Below are positions 1 to 9,006 of a stretch of 64,000 nt of DNA, piece after piece. The notes under the pieces were generated by a model. It was not told the DNA's origin. It saw nothing but the letters and a program-made list of their open reading frames with translations, and did not search any database. Each line of letters opens with the position of its first letter. Within the stretch, counting starts at the first letter, position 1. The position numbers and the translations under genes are program-made. Origin of the DNA: Competibacter_A sp003527885 (GTDB taxonomy: Bacteria > Pseudomonadota > Gammaproteobacteria > Competibacterales > Competibacteraceae); the NCBI GenBank assembly GCA_035442025.1, contig DAORPQ010000002.1, positions 62,001 to 126,000 of the forward strand. Direction: 5' to 3'.

Positions 1-1262
1 ACGCCCGCGATGTCGATTTCGCCATCCGCTGGGGTTTCGGCTGGAGCCAGGGACCGTTTGAGATCTGGCAGGCGGCCGGCTGGAAGCAGGTGGCCGCGTG
101 GATCAAGGAAGACATCGCCGCCGGCAAGGCGATGACCGACGCGCCGCTGCCGGCTTGGGTCGATCAAATCGACGGCCCGCACCAGCCGCAAGGCTCCTAT
201 TCGGCGGCCGAAAACGCCTACAAGTCGCGCTCCAAGCTACCGGTGTACCAGCGTCAGCTCTATCCCGAACAGGTGGTGGGCGAAGCGCCGCACCGCTACG
301 GCGAGACGGTGTTCGAAAACAGCGGCGCGCGGCTGTGGACCACCGGTGACGGCATCGGCGTGCTGGGCTTCAAGAGCAGGCTGCACGTCATCGGCGACGA
401 TGTGTTGGACGGTGTACTTGAGAGTTTGAAAATCGCCGAACAGCGCTTCGATGGCCTCGTCATCTGGCAAACCGAAGCGCCGTTCAGCGCCGGAGCCAAT
501 CTGGCCCAGGCCGTGCCGGTCGTTTTGGCTGGAGATTTCGTGACTTTCGAGAACAGCGTCGCCAAATTCCAGCAGACCACCAGCGCGCTGCGCTACGCGG
601 CGATTCCGGTGGTGGGCGCGGCGCAGGGGCTGGCGCTCGGCGGCGGCTGCGAGTTTCTGATGCACTGCGACCGGGTGGTGGCGGCGCTGGAAAGCTACGT
701 CGGTCTGGTCGAGGTCGGCGTTGGGCTGATTCCGGCTGGCGGCGGCTGCAAGGAGTTCGCGCTGCGAGCCATGCACGAGGCCAAGGGCGGCGATCTGTTG
801 CCGTTCCTGCGACCGTACTTCGAGGCGATGGCGATGGCCAAGGTGTCGCGCAGCGCCGAGGAAGCCAAGCAACTGGGCCATCTGCGGCCTTCTGATATCA
901 TCATCTTCAATCCGCACGAGTTGTTGTACGTCGCCAAGGCCCAGGTTCGGGCGCTGGCCGAGACGGGTTATCGGCCGCCGCAGCCGCGTCCGATCCGGGT
1001 GGCGGGCCGCACCGGCGTCGCCGCCTGTCAGATGGCGCTGGTCAACATGCGCGACGGCGGTTTCATCTCGGCGCATGATTATCAGTTGGGCCTCAAGATC
1101 GCCACCGCGCTGTGTGGCGGCGACGTGGACCCCAACACCCTGGTCGATGAGGCGTGGCTGTTGGGACTGGAGCGCAAGGCCTTCGTCGAACTGGCGAAAA
1201 CGCCGCTCACCCAGGCCCGGATCGAGTCCATGCTCAAGACCGGCAAGCCGCTGCGCAACTGA
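1..1262 (+). CDS. 3-hydroxyacyl-CoA dehydrogenase / enoyl-CoA hydratase, 3' part
   Basis: The gene is already open at the left edge. The first in-frame codon is at position 3 and no stop precedes it, so the N-terminus lies outside; 419 residues are visible. The first ~30 residues (WGFGWSQGPFEIWQAAGW) look like the end of a 3-hydroxyacyl-CoA dehydrogenase C-terminal domain. A crotonase domain follows, with oxyanion-hole loops PFSAGANL and ALGGGCEF and the later VEVGVGLIPAGGG segment. The order dehydrogenase then hydratase is that of FadN-type enzymes, the reverse of E. coli FadB. Such enzymes hydrate enoyl-CoA and oxidise the 3-hydroxyacyl-CoA in fatty-acid beta-oxidation. The thiolase for the next step starts 17 bases after the stop, so the two are probably one operon. 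A GTG at 90 is internal and is not the true start. Confidence 0.9.
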   Translation, partial: ARDVDFAIRWGFGWSQGPFEIWQAAGWKQVAAWIKEDIAAGKAMTDAPLPAWVDQIDGPHQPQGSYSAAENAYKSRSKLPVYQRQLYPEQVVGEAPHRYGETVFENSGARLWTTGDGIGVLGFKSRLHVIGDDVLDGVLESLKIAEQRFDGLVIWQTEAPFSAGANLAQAVPVVLAGDFVTFENSVAKFQQTTSALRYAAIPVVGAAQGLALGGGCEFLMHCDRVVAALESYVGLVEVGVGLIPAGGGCKEFALRAMHEAKGGDLLPFLRPYFEAMAMAKVSRSAEEAKQLGHLRPSDIIIFNPHELLYVAKAQVRALAETGYRPPQPRPIRVAGRTGVAACQMALVNMRDGGFISAHDYQLGLKIATALCGGDVDPNTLVDEAWLLGLERKAFVELAKTPLTQARIESMLKTGKPLRN

Positions 1263-1279
1263 TGGCTGGGAGAATGCTG

Positions 1280-2476
1280 ATGAGCAAACAGATTCAGGAG
1301 GCTTACATCGTGGCCGCCGCCCGCACCCCGGTCGGCAAGGTGCGTGGCGCGTTTCGCAACACCCGCCCGGACGACCTGCTCGCCCACGTGTTGCGCGGCG
1401 TGATCGATCAATGTCCGGGGCTGGACCCCCAACAAATCGGCGATGTGATCGTCGGTTGCGCCATGCCGGAAGCCGAGCAGGGCATGAACGTCGCCCGCAT
1501 TGGACTGCTGCTGGCCGGCTTGCCGGACAGCGTGCCGGGCATGACCCTCAACCGCTTCTGCGCGTCCGGCCTGCAAGCGGTGGCGCAAGCCGCCGACCGC
1601 ATCCGCTTGGGCGAAGCCGACGCCATGCTGGCCGCCGGGACCGAGACCATGACCATGATCCCGATGGGCGGCAACAAGATCGCGCTTAGCCCGGAGGTGT
1701 TCGCCAAGGAGGAGAACATCGGCATCGCCTACGGCATGGGGCTGACGGCGGAGAAGGTGGCGGAGCAGTGGAAGATTTCCCGCGAGGATCAGGACGCCTT
1801 CGCGGTGGAAAGCCACCGCCGCGCCGTCGCCGCCATCGCCAGCGGCGAGTTCAAGCCGGAAATTCTGCCCTACACCGTGCTCGATCGCTCACCGGACAGC
1901 CAAACCCTGCAAGTGCGGATTCGCGAGCGGGTGGTGGAACACGACGAAGGCCCGCGCCCGGATTCCAGTCTGGAGGGTTTGGCCAAGCTCAAGCCGGTGT
2001 TCGCCGCGCGCGGCAGCGTCACCGCCGGCAACAGCTCGCAGATGAGCGACGGCGCGGGGGCGGTGCTTTTGATGAGCGCGCGGCTGGTCTCGCAATTGAA
2101 CCTGAAACCCTTGGCCCGCTTCGTCAGTTACGCGGTGGCCGGGGTGCCGCCGCAGATCATGGGCATCGGCCCGATCGCGGCGATTCCCAGGGCTTTGGAA
2201 TTGGCTGGGTTAAAGCCGGACGATCTCGACTGGATCGAGCTCAACGAAGCCTTTGCCGCGCAGAGTTTGGCGGTGATTCGCGATCTCAAACTCGACTCGG
2301 CCAAAGTCAACCCGCTGGGCGGCGCGATTGCCTTGGGTCATCCGCTGGGCGCGACCGGCGCGATCCGCACCGCCACGCTGGTGCACGGCCTGCGCCGGCG
2401 TGGCGGAAAATACGGGATGGTGACCATGTGCATCGGCACCGGCATGGGCGCCGCCGGGGTATTTGAAGCGCTGTAA
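1280..2476 (+). CDS. fadA: acetyl-CoA C-acyltransferase (3-ketoacyl-CoA thiolase)
   Basis: A 398-residue thiolase, the usual family length. It cleaves 3-ketoacyl-CoA to acetyl-CoA and a shortened acyl-CoA, the last step of beta-oxidation. The nucleophilic cysteine is in NRFCASGLQA near residue 90. The C-terminal half carries GGAIALGHPLGATGA and the second catalytic cysteine in MCIGTGMG. In-frame ATGs occur at 1262, 1274 and 1280. I chose 1280 because GGGAGA at 1268-1273 sits about six bases before it and the product then starts MSKQIQEAYIV as in homologues. Its position just after the dehydrogenase/hydratase gene makes a fadN-fadA-like pair. It could also act biosynthetically on acetyl-CoA, which sequence alone cannot exclude. 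Confidence 0.95.
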   Translation: MSKQIQEAYIVAAARTPVGKVRGAFRNTRPDDLLAHVLRGVIDQCPGLDPQQIGDVIVGCAMPEAEQGMNVARIGLLLAGLPDSVPGMTLNRFCASGLQAVAQAADRIRLGEADAMLAAGTETMTMIPMGGNKIALSPEVFAKEENIGIAYGMGLTAEKVAEQWKISREDQDAFAVESHRRAVAAIASGEFKPEILPYTVLDRSPDSQTLQVRIRERVVEHDEGPRPDSSLEGLAKLKPVFAARGSVTAGNSSQMSDGAGAVLLMSARLVSQLNLKPLARFVSYAVAGVPPQIMGIGPIAAIPRALELAGLKPDDLDWIELNEAFAAQSLAVIRDLKLDSAKVNPLGGAIALGHPLGATGAIRTATLVHGLRRRGGKYGMVTMCIGTGMGAAGVFEAL

Positions 2477-2506
2477 TTGAATTCGCTTTAAAGGAAAGAC
2501 TACACC

Positions 2507-3262
2507 ATGAATGTCATACGGGTGACGGTGGGTCGCGGCTGGGGCTGGATCGTCGAGGGTTGGCGCTTGTTCGCCAAAGCGCCCGGAATCTGGTTGCTCA
2601 TCATGCTGATCTACCTGGGAATCAGCATGGTGCTGTCGTTTATTCCCTTCCTTGGCCCGCTGGCTTATGCGCTCTTGGCGCCCGTGCTTGCCGGTGGGAT
2701 GCTCTACGGCGCGGCGGCGCTGGACCGGGGCGAATCCTTGGAGATCGGCCACTTGTTCCAGGGCTTCAAGGATCAGGACCGGATGGGGCCTTTGGTCGTG
2801 CTCGGCCTGATCAGTTTGGCCGCCGGCGCACTGATGGTTCTGGTCATGTTCGTGTTCATGGGCGGGGGGCTGTTGCTGGGGGGCGCTCTGGACTATACCG
2901 GTGCGGTCGTGCCCCCCGAATCCATGGGCGGCGTTTTCGCCGGCTTCGGTCTGATTGCCTTCTTGATCGTCCTCGCCATCAGTTTCCTGGTCGCCATGGC
3001 GCTGTTCTACGGGGTGCCGCTGGTGATGTTGGCCGGGCGGTACGCTTGGCCGGCCATCCAAGACAGCATTACCGCGTGCTGGATCAATTTCCTGCCGTTG
3101 TTGGTCTTCGGGCTGATCTACTTCGTGCTGGGGATCGTGGCGATCATTCCGTTCGGGCTGGGTTTTCTGGTGCTGGGACCGGTGACGGCCGGCGCGATCT
3201 ATGCCAGTTACCGTGAAGTTTTCCAAGGACAAGCGCGGCCGTCGATCAATTTGGCGAAGTAA
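2507..3262 (+). CDS. BPSS1780-family integral membrane protein
   Basis: A 251-residue polytopic membrane protein with about six hydrophobic segments separated by short loops. It resembles the BPSS1780 family of proteobacterial membrane proteins: an N-terminal GWGWIVEGWRLFAKAP stretch, then long Gly/Leu/Val helices, and a C-terminal YREVF motif. The function of that family is not known. It begins 30 bases after the thiolase stop with AAAGGAAAG ahead of the ATG, so it may share the thiolase transcript, though nothing in it suggests a role in beta-oxidation. The call rests on the N-terminal signature and hydrophobicity pattern; the cellular role is open. Confidence 0.8.
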   Translation: MNVIRVTVGRGWGWIVEGWRLFAKAPGIWLLIMLIYLGISMVLSFIPFLGPLAYALLAPVLAGGMLYGAAALDRGESLEIGHLFQGFKDQDRMGPLVVLGLISLAAGALMVLVMFVFMGGGLLLGGALDYTGAVVPPESMGGVFAGFGLIAFLIVLAISFLVAMALFYGVPLVMLAGRYAWPAIQDSITACWINFLPLLVFGLIYFVLGIVAIIPFGLGFLVLGPVTAGAIYASYREVFQGQARPSINLAK

Positions 3263-3769
3263 AACGCCTCGGCTAGTAGGCTCGATAACCCTGGGCCGGA
3301 AGCGCGCCACCCCTTGGGGTTGACGGCGGGTTTCGAGGCGGGGTAACGCCAGGGATAGGGGGGATTGCACCAGGAGCGGGCGTCAATCCCTTTTGTAGCG
3401 CGTCGTGCATCCTGGCTAATCGACCCCGGAAAACAGCGATTTGATTAACCGTGCCCGCAGCAGCTCCACGGCTTCGAAAACCTCTCCCGCCGTTTCCGCG
3501 TATAGCGGTCCCGTTTCCCGATAGATGCTGCCCTGATTGCCCACAAGACTCACTGTAACTCGGACTTTTGTCACCATTTTGGCCCGCAGCCTGTCCCATA
3601 TCAGCGCTTTGTCGGCTGTGATCGCTAATGACATGTCGGCATCCCCACTGTTCGGTCCCCATCACCAGCCCGGACGGCGTGTCCGGGCCTATCCACGCGT
3701 TGGCGTCAGTCCGAGAGATGCATATCGGATGCCAAGATCGGAGGGGGCCTGCTTCCGCCGAGGAGAAGG
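3263..3769. other. 507-bp stretch with at most one weak reading frame
   Basis: This stretch lies between the converging membrane-protein gene and the GGDEF-EAL gene. Apart from the doubtful 72-codon frame listed separately, I see no gene, tRNA, repeat or clear terminator. On the minus strand a proline-rich frame (…PAPGAIPPIPGVTPPRN…) runs from the end of that frame to about 3273 in a different phase. It could be a frameshifted continuation or chance. Confidence 0.4.
3416..3634 (-). CDS. hypothetical protein, 72 residues
   Basis: A short open frame starting ATG and ending TAG. The product (MSLAITADKALIWDRLRAK…) has an ordinary amphipathic composition with Leu/Val/Ala helices, and it lacks the Arg/Pro/Gly bias of the antisense shadow frames in this G+C-rich sequence. 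I recognise no family, signal peptide or membrane segment. It stands alone between two convergent genes, 135 bases downstream of the GGDEF-EAL gene on the same strand. Just before its stop there is a TTTT run, and both other phases stay open for a further ~130 bases, so a longer frameshifted gene is possible. It may equally be non-coding. Confidence 0.3.
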   Translation of the reverse strand: MSLAITADKALIWDRLRAKMVTKVRVTVSLVGNQGSIYRETGPLYAETAGEVFEAVELLRARLIKSLFSGVD

Positions 3770-6700
3770 TCAGCAGACGGTCAGGGCGGGGTGTTCGGCG
3801 CTGGGCCGGTCGAAGTGGTAGCCTTGGGCCAGATCGACCCCCAGGTCGCGGATCATGTCGAGCGTGGCCGCATCCTCGACGAACTCGGCGACCGTGGTTT
3901 TGTGCAGGCCGCGCGCCACTTCCACCATGGCCCGGATGAACACTTGGTTGTCGTAGTTGTTGGGTAGATCGCGGATGAACAGGCCGTCGATCTTGAGCAC
4001 CTTCACGTTCAGGTACTTCAAGTAGGCGAAGGTGGAGAAACCGCTGCCGAAGTCGTCCAGGCACACGCCGCAGCCGACCTGCTGGATGGCTTCGATAAAG
4101 CGCTGCGCGTCCTGTACGTCCGAGACGGCGGCGGTCTCGGTCAGCTCGACCAGCAGCCGTTGCGGGGCGACCTCACAGTCCGCCAGCAGCCGCCGGATGA
4201 ACTGGGGTAGCGTCGGATCGTCGAAGGTGCGGCCCGAGAGGTTGACCGCCAGCGGCGGCAAGTCGGGATGTTGGCCCAGCAGGTTGATGCTCTGTTTTAG
4301 CACCCAGCGGTCGATGTCGAGCACTTGGCCGCTCTTTTCGGCCAGATGGATGAATTGGCCCGGCAAAATCGGATAGTTGGGTTGGTCTGGATTGCGCATC
4401 CGCAGCAATACCTCAAGGTGGCTGAGGGTTCGGTCTTGAGTGTGATAGACCCCCTGAAAGTGCAGGTCGAACAGCTCGCCGTCCAGCGCCTGGGCGATCC
4501 GGCTGTTCCAGTTCAACCGCCGCACCATCGCTTCGGTCGAATCGCGGCTGGGGTCATAAAGGGTCCAGGTGTTCTTGCCCTGATTTTTCGCTTGATACAT
4601 CGCGGCGTCGGCATGGGCCACCAACTCTTCCACGCTGTTGCCGTGCTCGGGAAAAATGGCTACGCCCACGCTGGCCGTCAGGCGCAGGTTTGTCCCCTGG
4701 AAGCGAAAGGGTATTGTCGAGACCGTATCCACGATGCGGGCGGGGAGCGCGCCGGGTTCGTACCCGGTTCCGAGCGTGCTGAGAATGGCGAATTCGTCCC
4801 CCCCCAGCCGGGCGAACATCTCGGTCGCCCGTACGTGGGCGGCGATTTCGCCGGCCGTCCGCACCAGGACCGTGTCGCCGGCCCGGTGGCCGAAGGTGTC
4901 GTTGATCGCTTTGAATTCGTCCAGATCGAAATAGATCACCGCGAACTTACTGCCATCGCGCAGTGAGCCGGCGATTTTCTGTTCCAGATTCTTTTGAAAG
5001 CTGTGCCGGTTCGACAGGCCGGTCAACGGGTCGCGCTCGGCCAGATACAGTAGTTGCTGGGCGGTCTGGCGTTCGTGAGTGATATCTTCGTACAGCCACA
5101 AACGGCCCAGGATGTGTTCCTCGCCGTCCATGACCGGATAGGACATTTGTGTCAGGATGCGGCCGTCGTACAGGTCGATTTCGCAGCGCTCGCTGATTTC
5201 GTGAGTGTCTTGCACTTGCAAGACGAAGCGCGAGGCGTGGTCCGGTCGGGCGAAGCGATGGGTGGAATGTTCCAGGATGTCGCGGGTCGGGCGGCCGACC
5301 AAGCCCGGCGTTTCATCGTCGATGGCCCACATCCGCAGGAAGGCCGGATTGAGGTATTCCACGCATTGTCGGTTGTCCTCGAACAAGATGCCGACGCTCA
5401 TGGCCGCCAATAACGCGCGCAACCGGCCCTGTTCGCGTCGGGTCACCGCCAGCAGTTCCCGTTGCCGTAATTCGGCGACCCGTAGCTCCTCGACGGTTCT
5501 TGCCAGCTCCGCTTCGGCCAGTTTTTGTTGGGTGATGTCGGCATGGGTTCCCAACAGGCGCAGCGGTCGACCTTGGTCGTCCCGTCGGACGATGCTGCCG
5601 AGCGAAAGAATCCAGATCCAATCGCCGGCTTTGGTGTGCTGGCGGAATTCCAGCCGGTAATCCGCCAGCGCTCCCGCCAAGTAATCTCGGTAGCTGCGAG
5701 CGACTCGCTGGTGGTCGTCCGGATGCAGTCGCGCGATCCAGGTCGCGCTGGTCTCACGGAACTCGGCGGGATCGTAACCGAGCATTCGCGCGTACTCGGG
5801 GCTGACGACGACATCGCCGGTTTGCACGTTCAGATCGTAAAGGCCCTGATTGGTGGCCGCCAGCGCCAAGCGCAGCCGCTCCTCGCTTTCCCGTAACGCG
5901 AGCTCGGCCCGTTGGCGCTCGCCGATTTCTTGTTCGAGCGCGCTGTTGGCGGCGGCCAGCGCCCGGTTGCGGGCGGCTACGGTGCCGGCCCGATCATATA
6001 ATTGCCGGTAGGCATGGCCGAGCTGTTCCAACATTTCATTGAAGATTCGCCCGAGCTGCTCGACTTCGAAAAGGCCGTGAGAGTCGAAGCGGTGGTCCAA
6101 GGAGCCACTTTTGATGACCCGTCGAGCGACGGATTCCAGCTCGCGCAGAGGGTGGGTCAGATAATGGGCGCCCGCCTTGGCAAGGCCGAAGACCGCCAGC
6201 ATCACGCCGACTCCCAAAGCGGCGTAGACGAAGAACAGGCGGTTCAAGGAGGCCGTCAAAATGTCCCGGTCCACCGACGCTTCGACGGCGAGCTCCAGCG
6301 GTTGCAAGACGGCCGGTACGGGTAGTCTCTCCGTATGCGTCAAACGCTCGGGGTCGCCTGAAGGGTCGGGCGGTGGCGTGGCCGCGGTGTGTCCGTAACG
6401 AACGAGCCGCAGCGCGATGCGCGGGCTGTTGGGGTGCGAAAGCGCGGAGTGCAGGCGGGCGAGCGCGACTTTGCAGAGCAGAGCGCCTTCCGGCGAGAGT
6501 GTGCGGGAATAGAAGATCGGCGCGGCTACCAGCAGATAATCGCCGCCGGCGTCCGTCCCGAGCACCGCATGGGATTTGCCGTCCTCCAGAACTTGGCGCC
6601 GCCAATCGTGCGCTTCACGGGGCAACTCGCCGTTTCCGGCGATGGGGTGGCCTTCGAAATCCGCCAGCACCAGCACCACGGGCACATCGTTGATGCTGGA

Positions 6701-7057
6701 AAAATCCTTGAGGAAAGGCATCAGGGTGGTCTGACGGGTCAGGCTGTCCATCAGCGCATTCAGGATCAGCGTATTTTCCGCCAGCTTGCTCAAGGTTGTC
6801 GTGACGGCGCGCAAGGTGTTGCCCAGTTGTTGGGCATACAGGGAAGCCTGGGCTCTCAGGACGCCAACTTCGTTATCGACCAATTGCCTTCGGGTAAAGG
6901 TATAGGACAAACCGCCGATCAGCAGCATGAAGCCGAAGGTCAAAACCGTTGCCGCGAGCGCGATCCGGGTCGCCAAGCGCGCCCTGGGCAGTTTCGCCGC
7001 GGCTTGCGGTTCTAGGCCCGACGATGCGCCGGTCGCGCTCCCTTGACGGCGTGTCAT
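3770..7057 (-). CDS. membrane-bound PAS-GGDEF-EAL c-di-GMP enzyme
   Basis: A 1095-residue sensor predicted to make and/or break cyclic di-GMP. Order of parts: transmembrane helix ~33-53; ~220-residue periplasmic sensor region; second helix ~275-295; HAMP-like linker ~297-350; coiled coil ~350-390; PAS with PAC ~390-512; second PAS ~545-665; GGDEF ~670-835 with intact GGDEF at 752-756; EAL ~850-1090. The inhibitory-site motif reads RATE rather than RxxD. The EAL motif reads EVL, but the metal- and catalysis-linked residues appear present (E882, N939, ELTE at 971-974, DDFGSG at 1001-1006, K1022, E1058, Q1078), so phosphodiesterase activity is plausible. The ATG lies three bases after the stop of a periplasmic binding-protein gene, so the two are almost certainly co-transcribed and the binding protein may be its ligand partner. 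Confidence 0.93.
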   Translation of the reverse strand: MTRRQGSATGASSGLEPQAAAKLPRARLATRIALAATVLTFGFMLLIGGLSYTFTRRQLVDNEVGVLRAQASLYAQQLGNTLRAVTTTLSKLAENTLILNALMDSLTRQTTLMPFLKDFSSINDVPVVLVLADFEGHPIAGNGELPREAHDWRRQVLEDGKSHAVLGTDAGGDYLLVAAPIFYSRTLSPEGALLCKVALARLHSALSHPNSPRIALRLVRYGHTAATPPPDPSGDPERLTHTERLPVPAVLQPLELAVEASVDRDILTASLNRLFFVYAALGVGVMLAVFGLAKAGAHYLTHPLRELESVARRVIKSGSLDHRFDSHGLFEVEQLGRIFNEMLEQLGHAYRQLYDRAGTVAARNRALAAANSALEQEIGERQRAELALRESEERLRLALAATNQGLYDLNVQTGDVVVSPEYARMLGYDPAEFRETSATWIARLHPDDHQRVARSYRDYLAGALADYRLEFRQHTKAGDWIWILSLGSIVRRDDQGRPLRLLGTHADITQQKLAEAELARTVEELRVAELRQRELLAVTRREQGRLRALLAAMSVGILFEDNRQCVEYLNPAFLRMWAIDDETPGLVGRPTRDILEHSTHRFARPDHASRFVLQVQDTHEISERCEIDLYDGRILTQMSYPVMDGEEHILGRLWLYEDITHERQTAQQLLYLAERDPLTGLSNRHSFQKNLEQKIAGSLRDGSKFAVIYFDLDEFKAINDTFGHRAGDTVLVRTAGEIAAHVRATEMFARLGGDEFAILSTLGTGYEPGALPARIVDTVSTIPFRFQGTNLRLTASVGVAIFPEHGNSVEELVAHADAAMYQAKNQGKNTWTLYDPSRDSTEAMVRRLNWNSRIAQALDGELFDLHFQGVYHTQDRTLSHLEVLLRMRNPDQPNYPILPGQFIHLAEKSGQVLDIDRWVLKQSINLLGQHPDLPPLAVNLSGRTFDDPTLPQFIRRLLADCEVAPQRLLVELTETAAVSDVQDAQRFIEAIQQVGCGVCLDDFGSGFSTFAYLKYLNVKVLKIDGLFIRDLPNNYDNQVFIRAMVEVARGLHKTTVAEFVEDAATLDMIRDLGVDLAQGYHFDRPSAEHPALTVC

Positions 7058-7060
7058 CGT

Positions 7061-8245
7061 TCAGTCACCCGGCGCCAGCGGTATGATGGCGCCGTCCGGG
7101 CGGTAGGCCGCCATGAAAACATCGTCCGCGCCGAGCGCGTCGTGGTTATCCGCGGTGAACGGCCGTTCGAAAAATCTGACCAAGCCCCGGTAGCGAGTGA
7201 CCCGTTCCAGCGCGTCGCGCACCGCGCCGCGATCGGTGGTTCCCGCCAGATCGATGGCGCGCGCCACCAAATGGGTGAGGTCGTAGGCTTGGCCGAAGCC
7301 GACGGGCGATTCGATGTCCTCGATCCGTGACAGGCCGAACAACCGTGCGCTGACCGCCAGCACCCGTTGCACGATTTCCGGGTCGGCTTTATAGAAGCTG
7401 AAGGTCTGCACCACCGAAAAGTCCACTTTAGCCAAATCCTCCCCGACCAATTTGACGAAATTCCCGCCCGTTACCCCCCAATGACTGATGATCGGCAAGC
7501 GTTGCTCGGCGGGCAAGGCCGCCAGTTCACGACAGAGGATGACGGCCTCGCTGTCGTTGGCGACGAAAACGATGGCTTGCGCTCCGGCGGCGCGTAACGC
7601 CCGGTATTTTTCGACCATGCTTTTCTCGCCCCACCGGTACCATTCGAGACCGACCGAGCGCGGCAGCGGGGCCTCTCGGAAATAGTTCTCGGCAACGGCC
7701 AGATTGCTCTTGCCCCAGGTGGTGTTGGGAAGCAGCAGGCCGACCCGCTCCGCTCCCTTGCCGAGCGCGCGTTGCAGCATGACGGGCATCGCCAGCCCGT
7801 CCCGAAGCGACAGGCGAAATATATAATTGGGAGTTTTACCGTTTTGGACGATGGCGTCCGCCGCCGCCCAAGGGTCGAGCACGATCATCTTCATCTCGTG
7901 CGCGAGTTCCACATATTCGAGGACGACCGGACTGAAGCGGCCGGTGAACATCGCCACCATATCGGGCATCCGGGCAAATTCCTGCAAATTTTTCACGCCG
8001 CGGGCCGTCACCGAACGGTTGTCCTTGGAAACGAGTTGTAGGGGGCGACCTTTCAGCACGCCACCGGCGCGATTGATTTCGTCGATGGCGGTCAAAATGC
8101 CGCGCTCGATAGCTTGCGCGGACGTGCTCTGTTCGACGCCGAACTCACCGTCAAACCCCAGATAAACCGGCGGGTTTTCCTCGGCGTGCGGCCGTGTGGG
8201 CAAAAAGAGCACCACACCAAGGAGAAAAGCCTGAAACCGGAGCAT
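7061..8245 (-). CDS. orphan periplasmic binding protein (branched-chain amino-acid type)
   Basis: A 394-residue exported protein of the type-I periplasmic binding fold (Peripla_BP_6, LivJ/AmiC-like). It starts with a signal peptide (MLRFQAFLLGVVLFLPTRPHA) followed by EENPPVYLGFDGEF, then AIERGILTAIDEINRAGGVLKG, typical of the family. I chose the ATG at 8245 because GGGGGGA lies just upstream and the product then begins with the signal peptide; the frame is open for 40 codons further. No ABC permease or ATPase gene is nearby. The next gene, three bases downstream, is the membrane GGDEF-EAL protein, so I infer a sensory rather than transport role: ligand binding reported to the c-di-GMP enzyme. 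The ligand cannot be read from sequence. Confidence 0.88.
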   Translation of the reverse strand: MLRFQAFLLGVVLFLPTRPHAEENPPVYLGFDGEFGVEQSTSAQAIERGILTAIDEINRAGGVLKGRPLQLVSKDNRSVTARGVKNLQEFARMPDMVAMFTGRFSPVVLEYVELAHEMKMIVLDPWAAADAIVQNGKTPNYIFRLSLRDGLAMPVMLQRALGKGAERVGLLLPNTTWGKSNLAVAENYFREAPLPRSVGLEWYRWGEKSMVEKYRALRAAGAQAIVFVANDSEAVILCRELAALPAEQRLPIISHWGVTGGNFVKLVGEDLAKVDFSVVQTFSFYKADPEIVQRVLAVSARLFGLSRIEDIESPVGFGQAYDLTHLVARAIDLAGTTDRGAVRDALERVTRYRGLVRFFERPFTADNHDALGADDVFMAAYRPDGAIIPLAPGD

Positions 8246-8515
8246 GATTCCCCCCTTATAGTCTTCGTGCTGAATCCATGAGTCATGATCGCGCGTCTTG
8301 CGCCGAGACCCGACGAGCGATCGTCGGATGCGGGTCGGCGCTGGCGTGCTCAGCGTGAGCGCCAAGTAAACGACGGGCCTGGGGGCCGGGGCCGGCGCTG
8401 GCGGCAGATCTGCTGGGCGCGCGTAAGAGCCGGATGGCGCGGTCCCAGGTCGAGGGCGATCTGGATGCGCCAGGCCGAACGGTATGGGGGTGTAGCCATC
8501 CTGGCCGCTGGAGTG
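8246..8515. other. 270-bp spacer upstream of the binding protein gene
   Basis: G+C-rich stretch between the start of the binding-protein gene and the end of the PilZ gene, both on the minus strand. The open frames here have the Arg/Pro-rich composition of chance frames. It probably holds the promoter of the binding-protein/GGDEF-EAL operon, but I cannot point to a convincing -35/-10 pair or a terminator for the PilZ gene. Confidence 0.4.
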
Positions 8516-8875
8516 TCAGAACTTGAATTCCTCGATCAGAAGCTGGAGTTGTAGTAGCGCTTGAGTGCTGATGTTCAGCATTCGAAAACCGGTATCGTAA
8601 AAATCCGGATTGACGTCCCGGCCGGTCCAAACGGTCTCACCTTCCAGATGAATGCGCTGGCGCGGAGCGCCTTCCTTGGGAACATCCACCCGCAACCGGT
8701 AAATTTGGTTGACCGGCAGGGGTTTGTCGTTGACCAGACGCATTCCTTCCTTGTTGATATCCACGATATGGCCCAGCAATTCGTTGGTGTCCCGGTCGTA
8801 GACCCGTAAATACATCACGAGGTACCAGCGTTTGAGTCGGCGTTTTTCTGTTCCAGAAGGTTCGGGAAGACTCAT
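8516..8875 (-). CDS. PilZ-domain c-di-GMP binding protein
   Basis: A 119-residue cytoplasmic protein consisting of one PilZ domain. The first binding motif is in KRRLKRWYL (RxxxR-type arginines) and the second is DINKEG, with Asn in place of the usual Ser of (D/N)xSxxG. A beta-barrel-like region then runs to a hydrophobic C-terminal helix (LLQLQLLIEEFKF). PilZ domains bind c-di-GMP and relay it to motility, surface polymers or enzymes. The ATG at 8875 is preceded by AGAGG at a good distance; the frame extends 56 codons upstream but that part is not protein-like. It lies upstream of the binding-protein/GGDEF-EAL pair on the same strand, 270 bases away, which suggests a common signalling theme. 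Confidence 0.85.
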   Translation of the reverse strand: MSLPEPSGTEKRRLKRWYLVMYLRVYDRDTNELLGHIVDINKEGMRLVNDKPLPVNQIYRLRVDVPKEGAPRQRIHLEGETVWTGRDVNPDFYDTGFRMLNISTQALLQLQLLIEEFKF

Positions 8876-9006
8876 GGGGACCTCTTGGCGAAGAATGTAA
8901 GGTGCTGAAGAGCCGCCGGCCCTACCAGCCCGCGGGATGCTTGGTTTGCGGCTGGAATCCGTGCTGGCCAGGCAAAATCGGTGAGAGTGGGCATGAATGA
9001 GCGATT

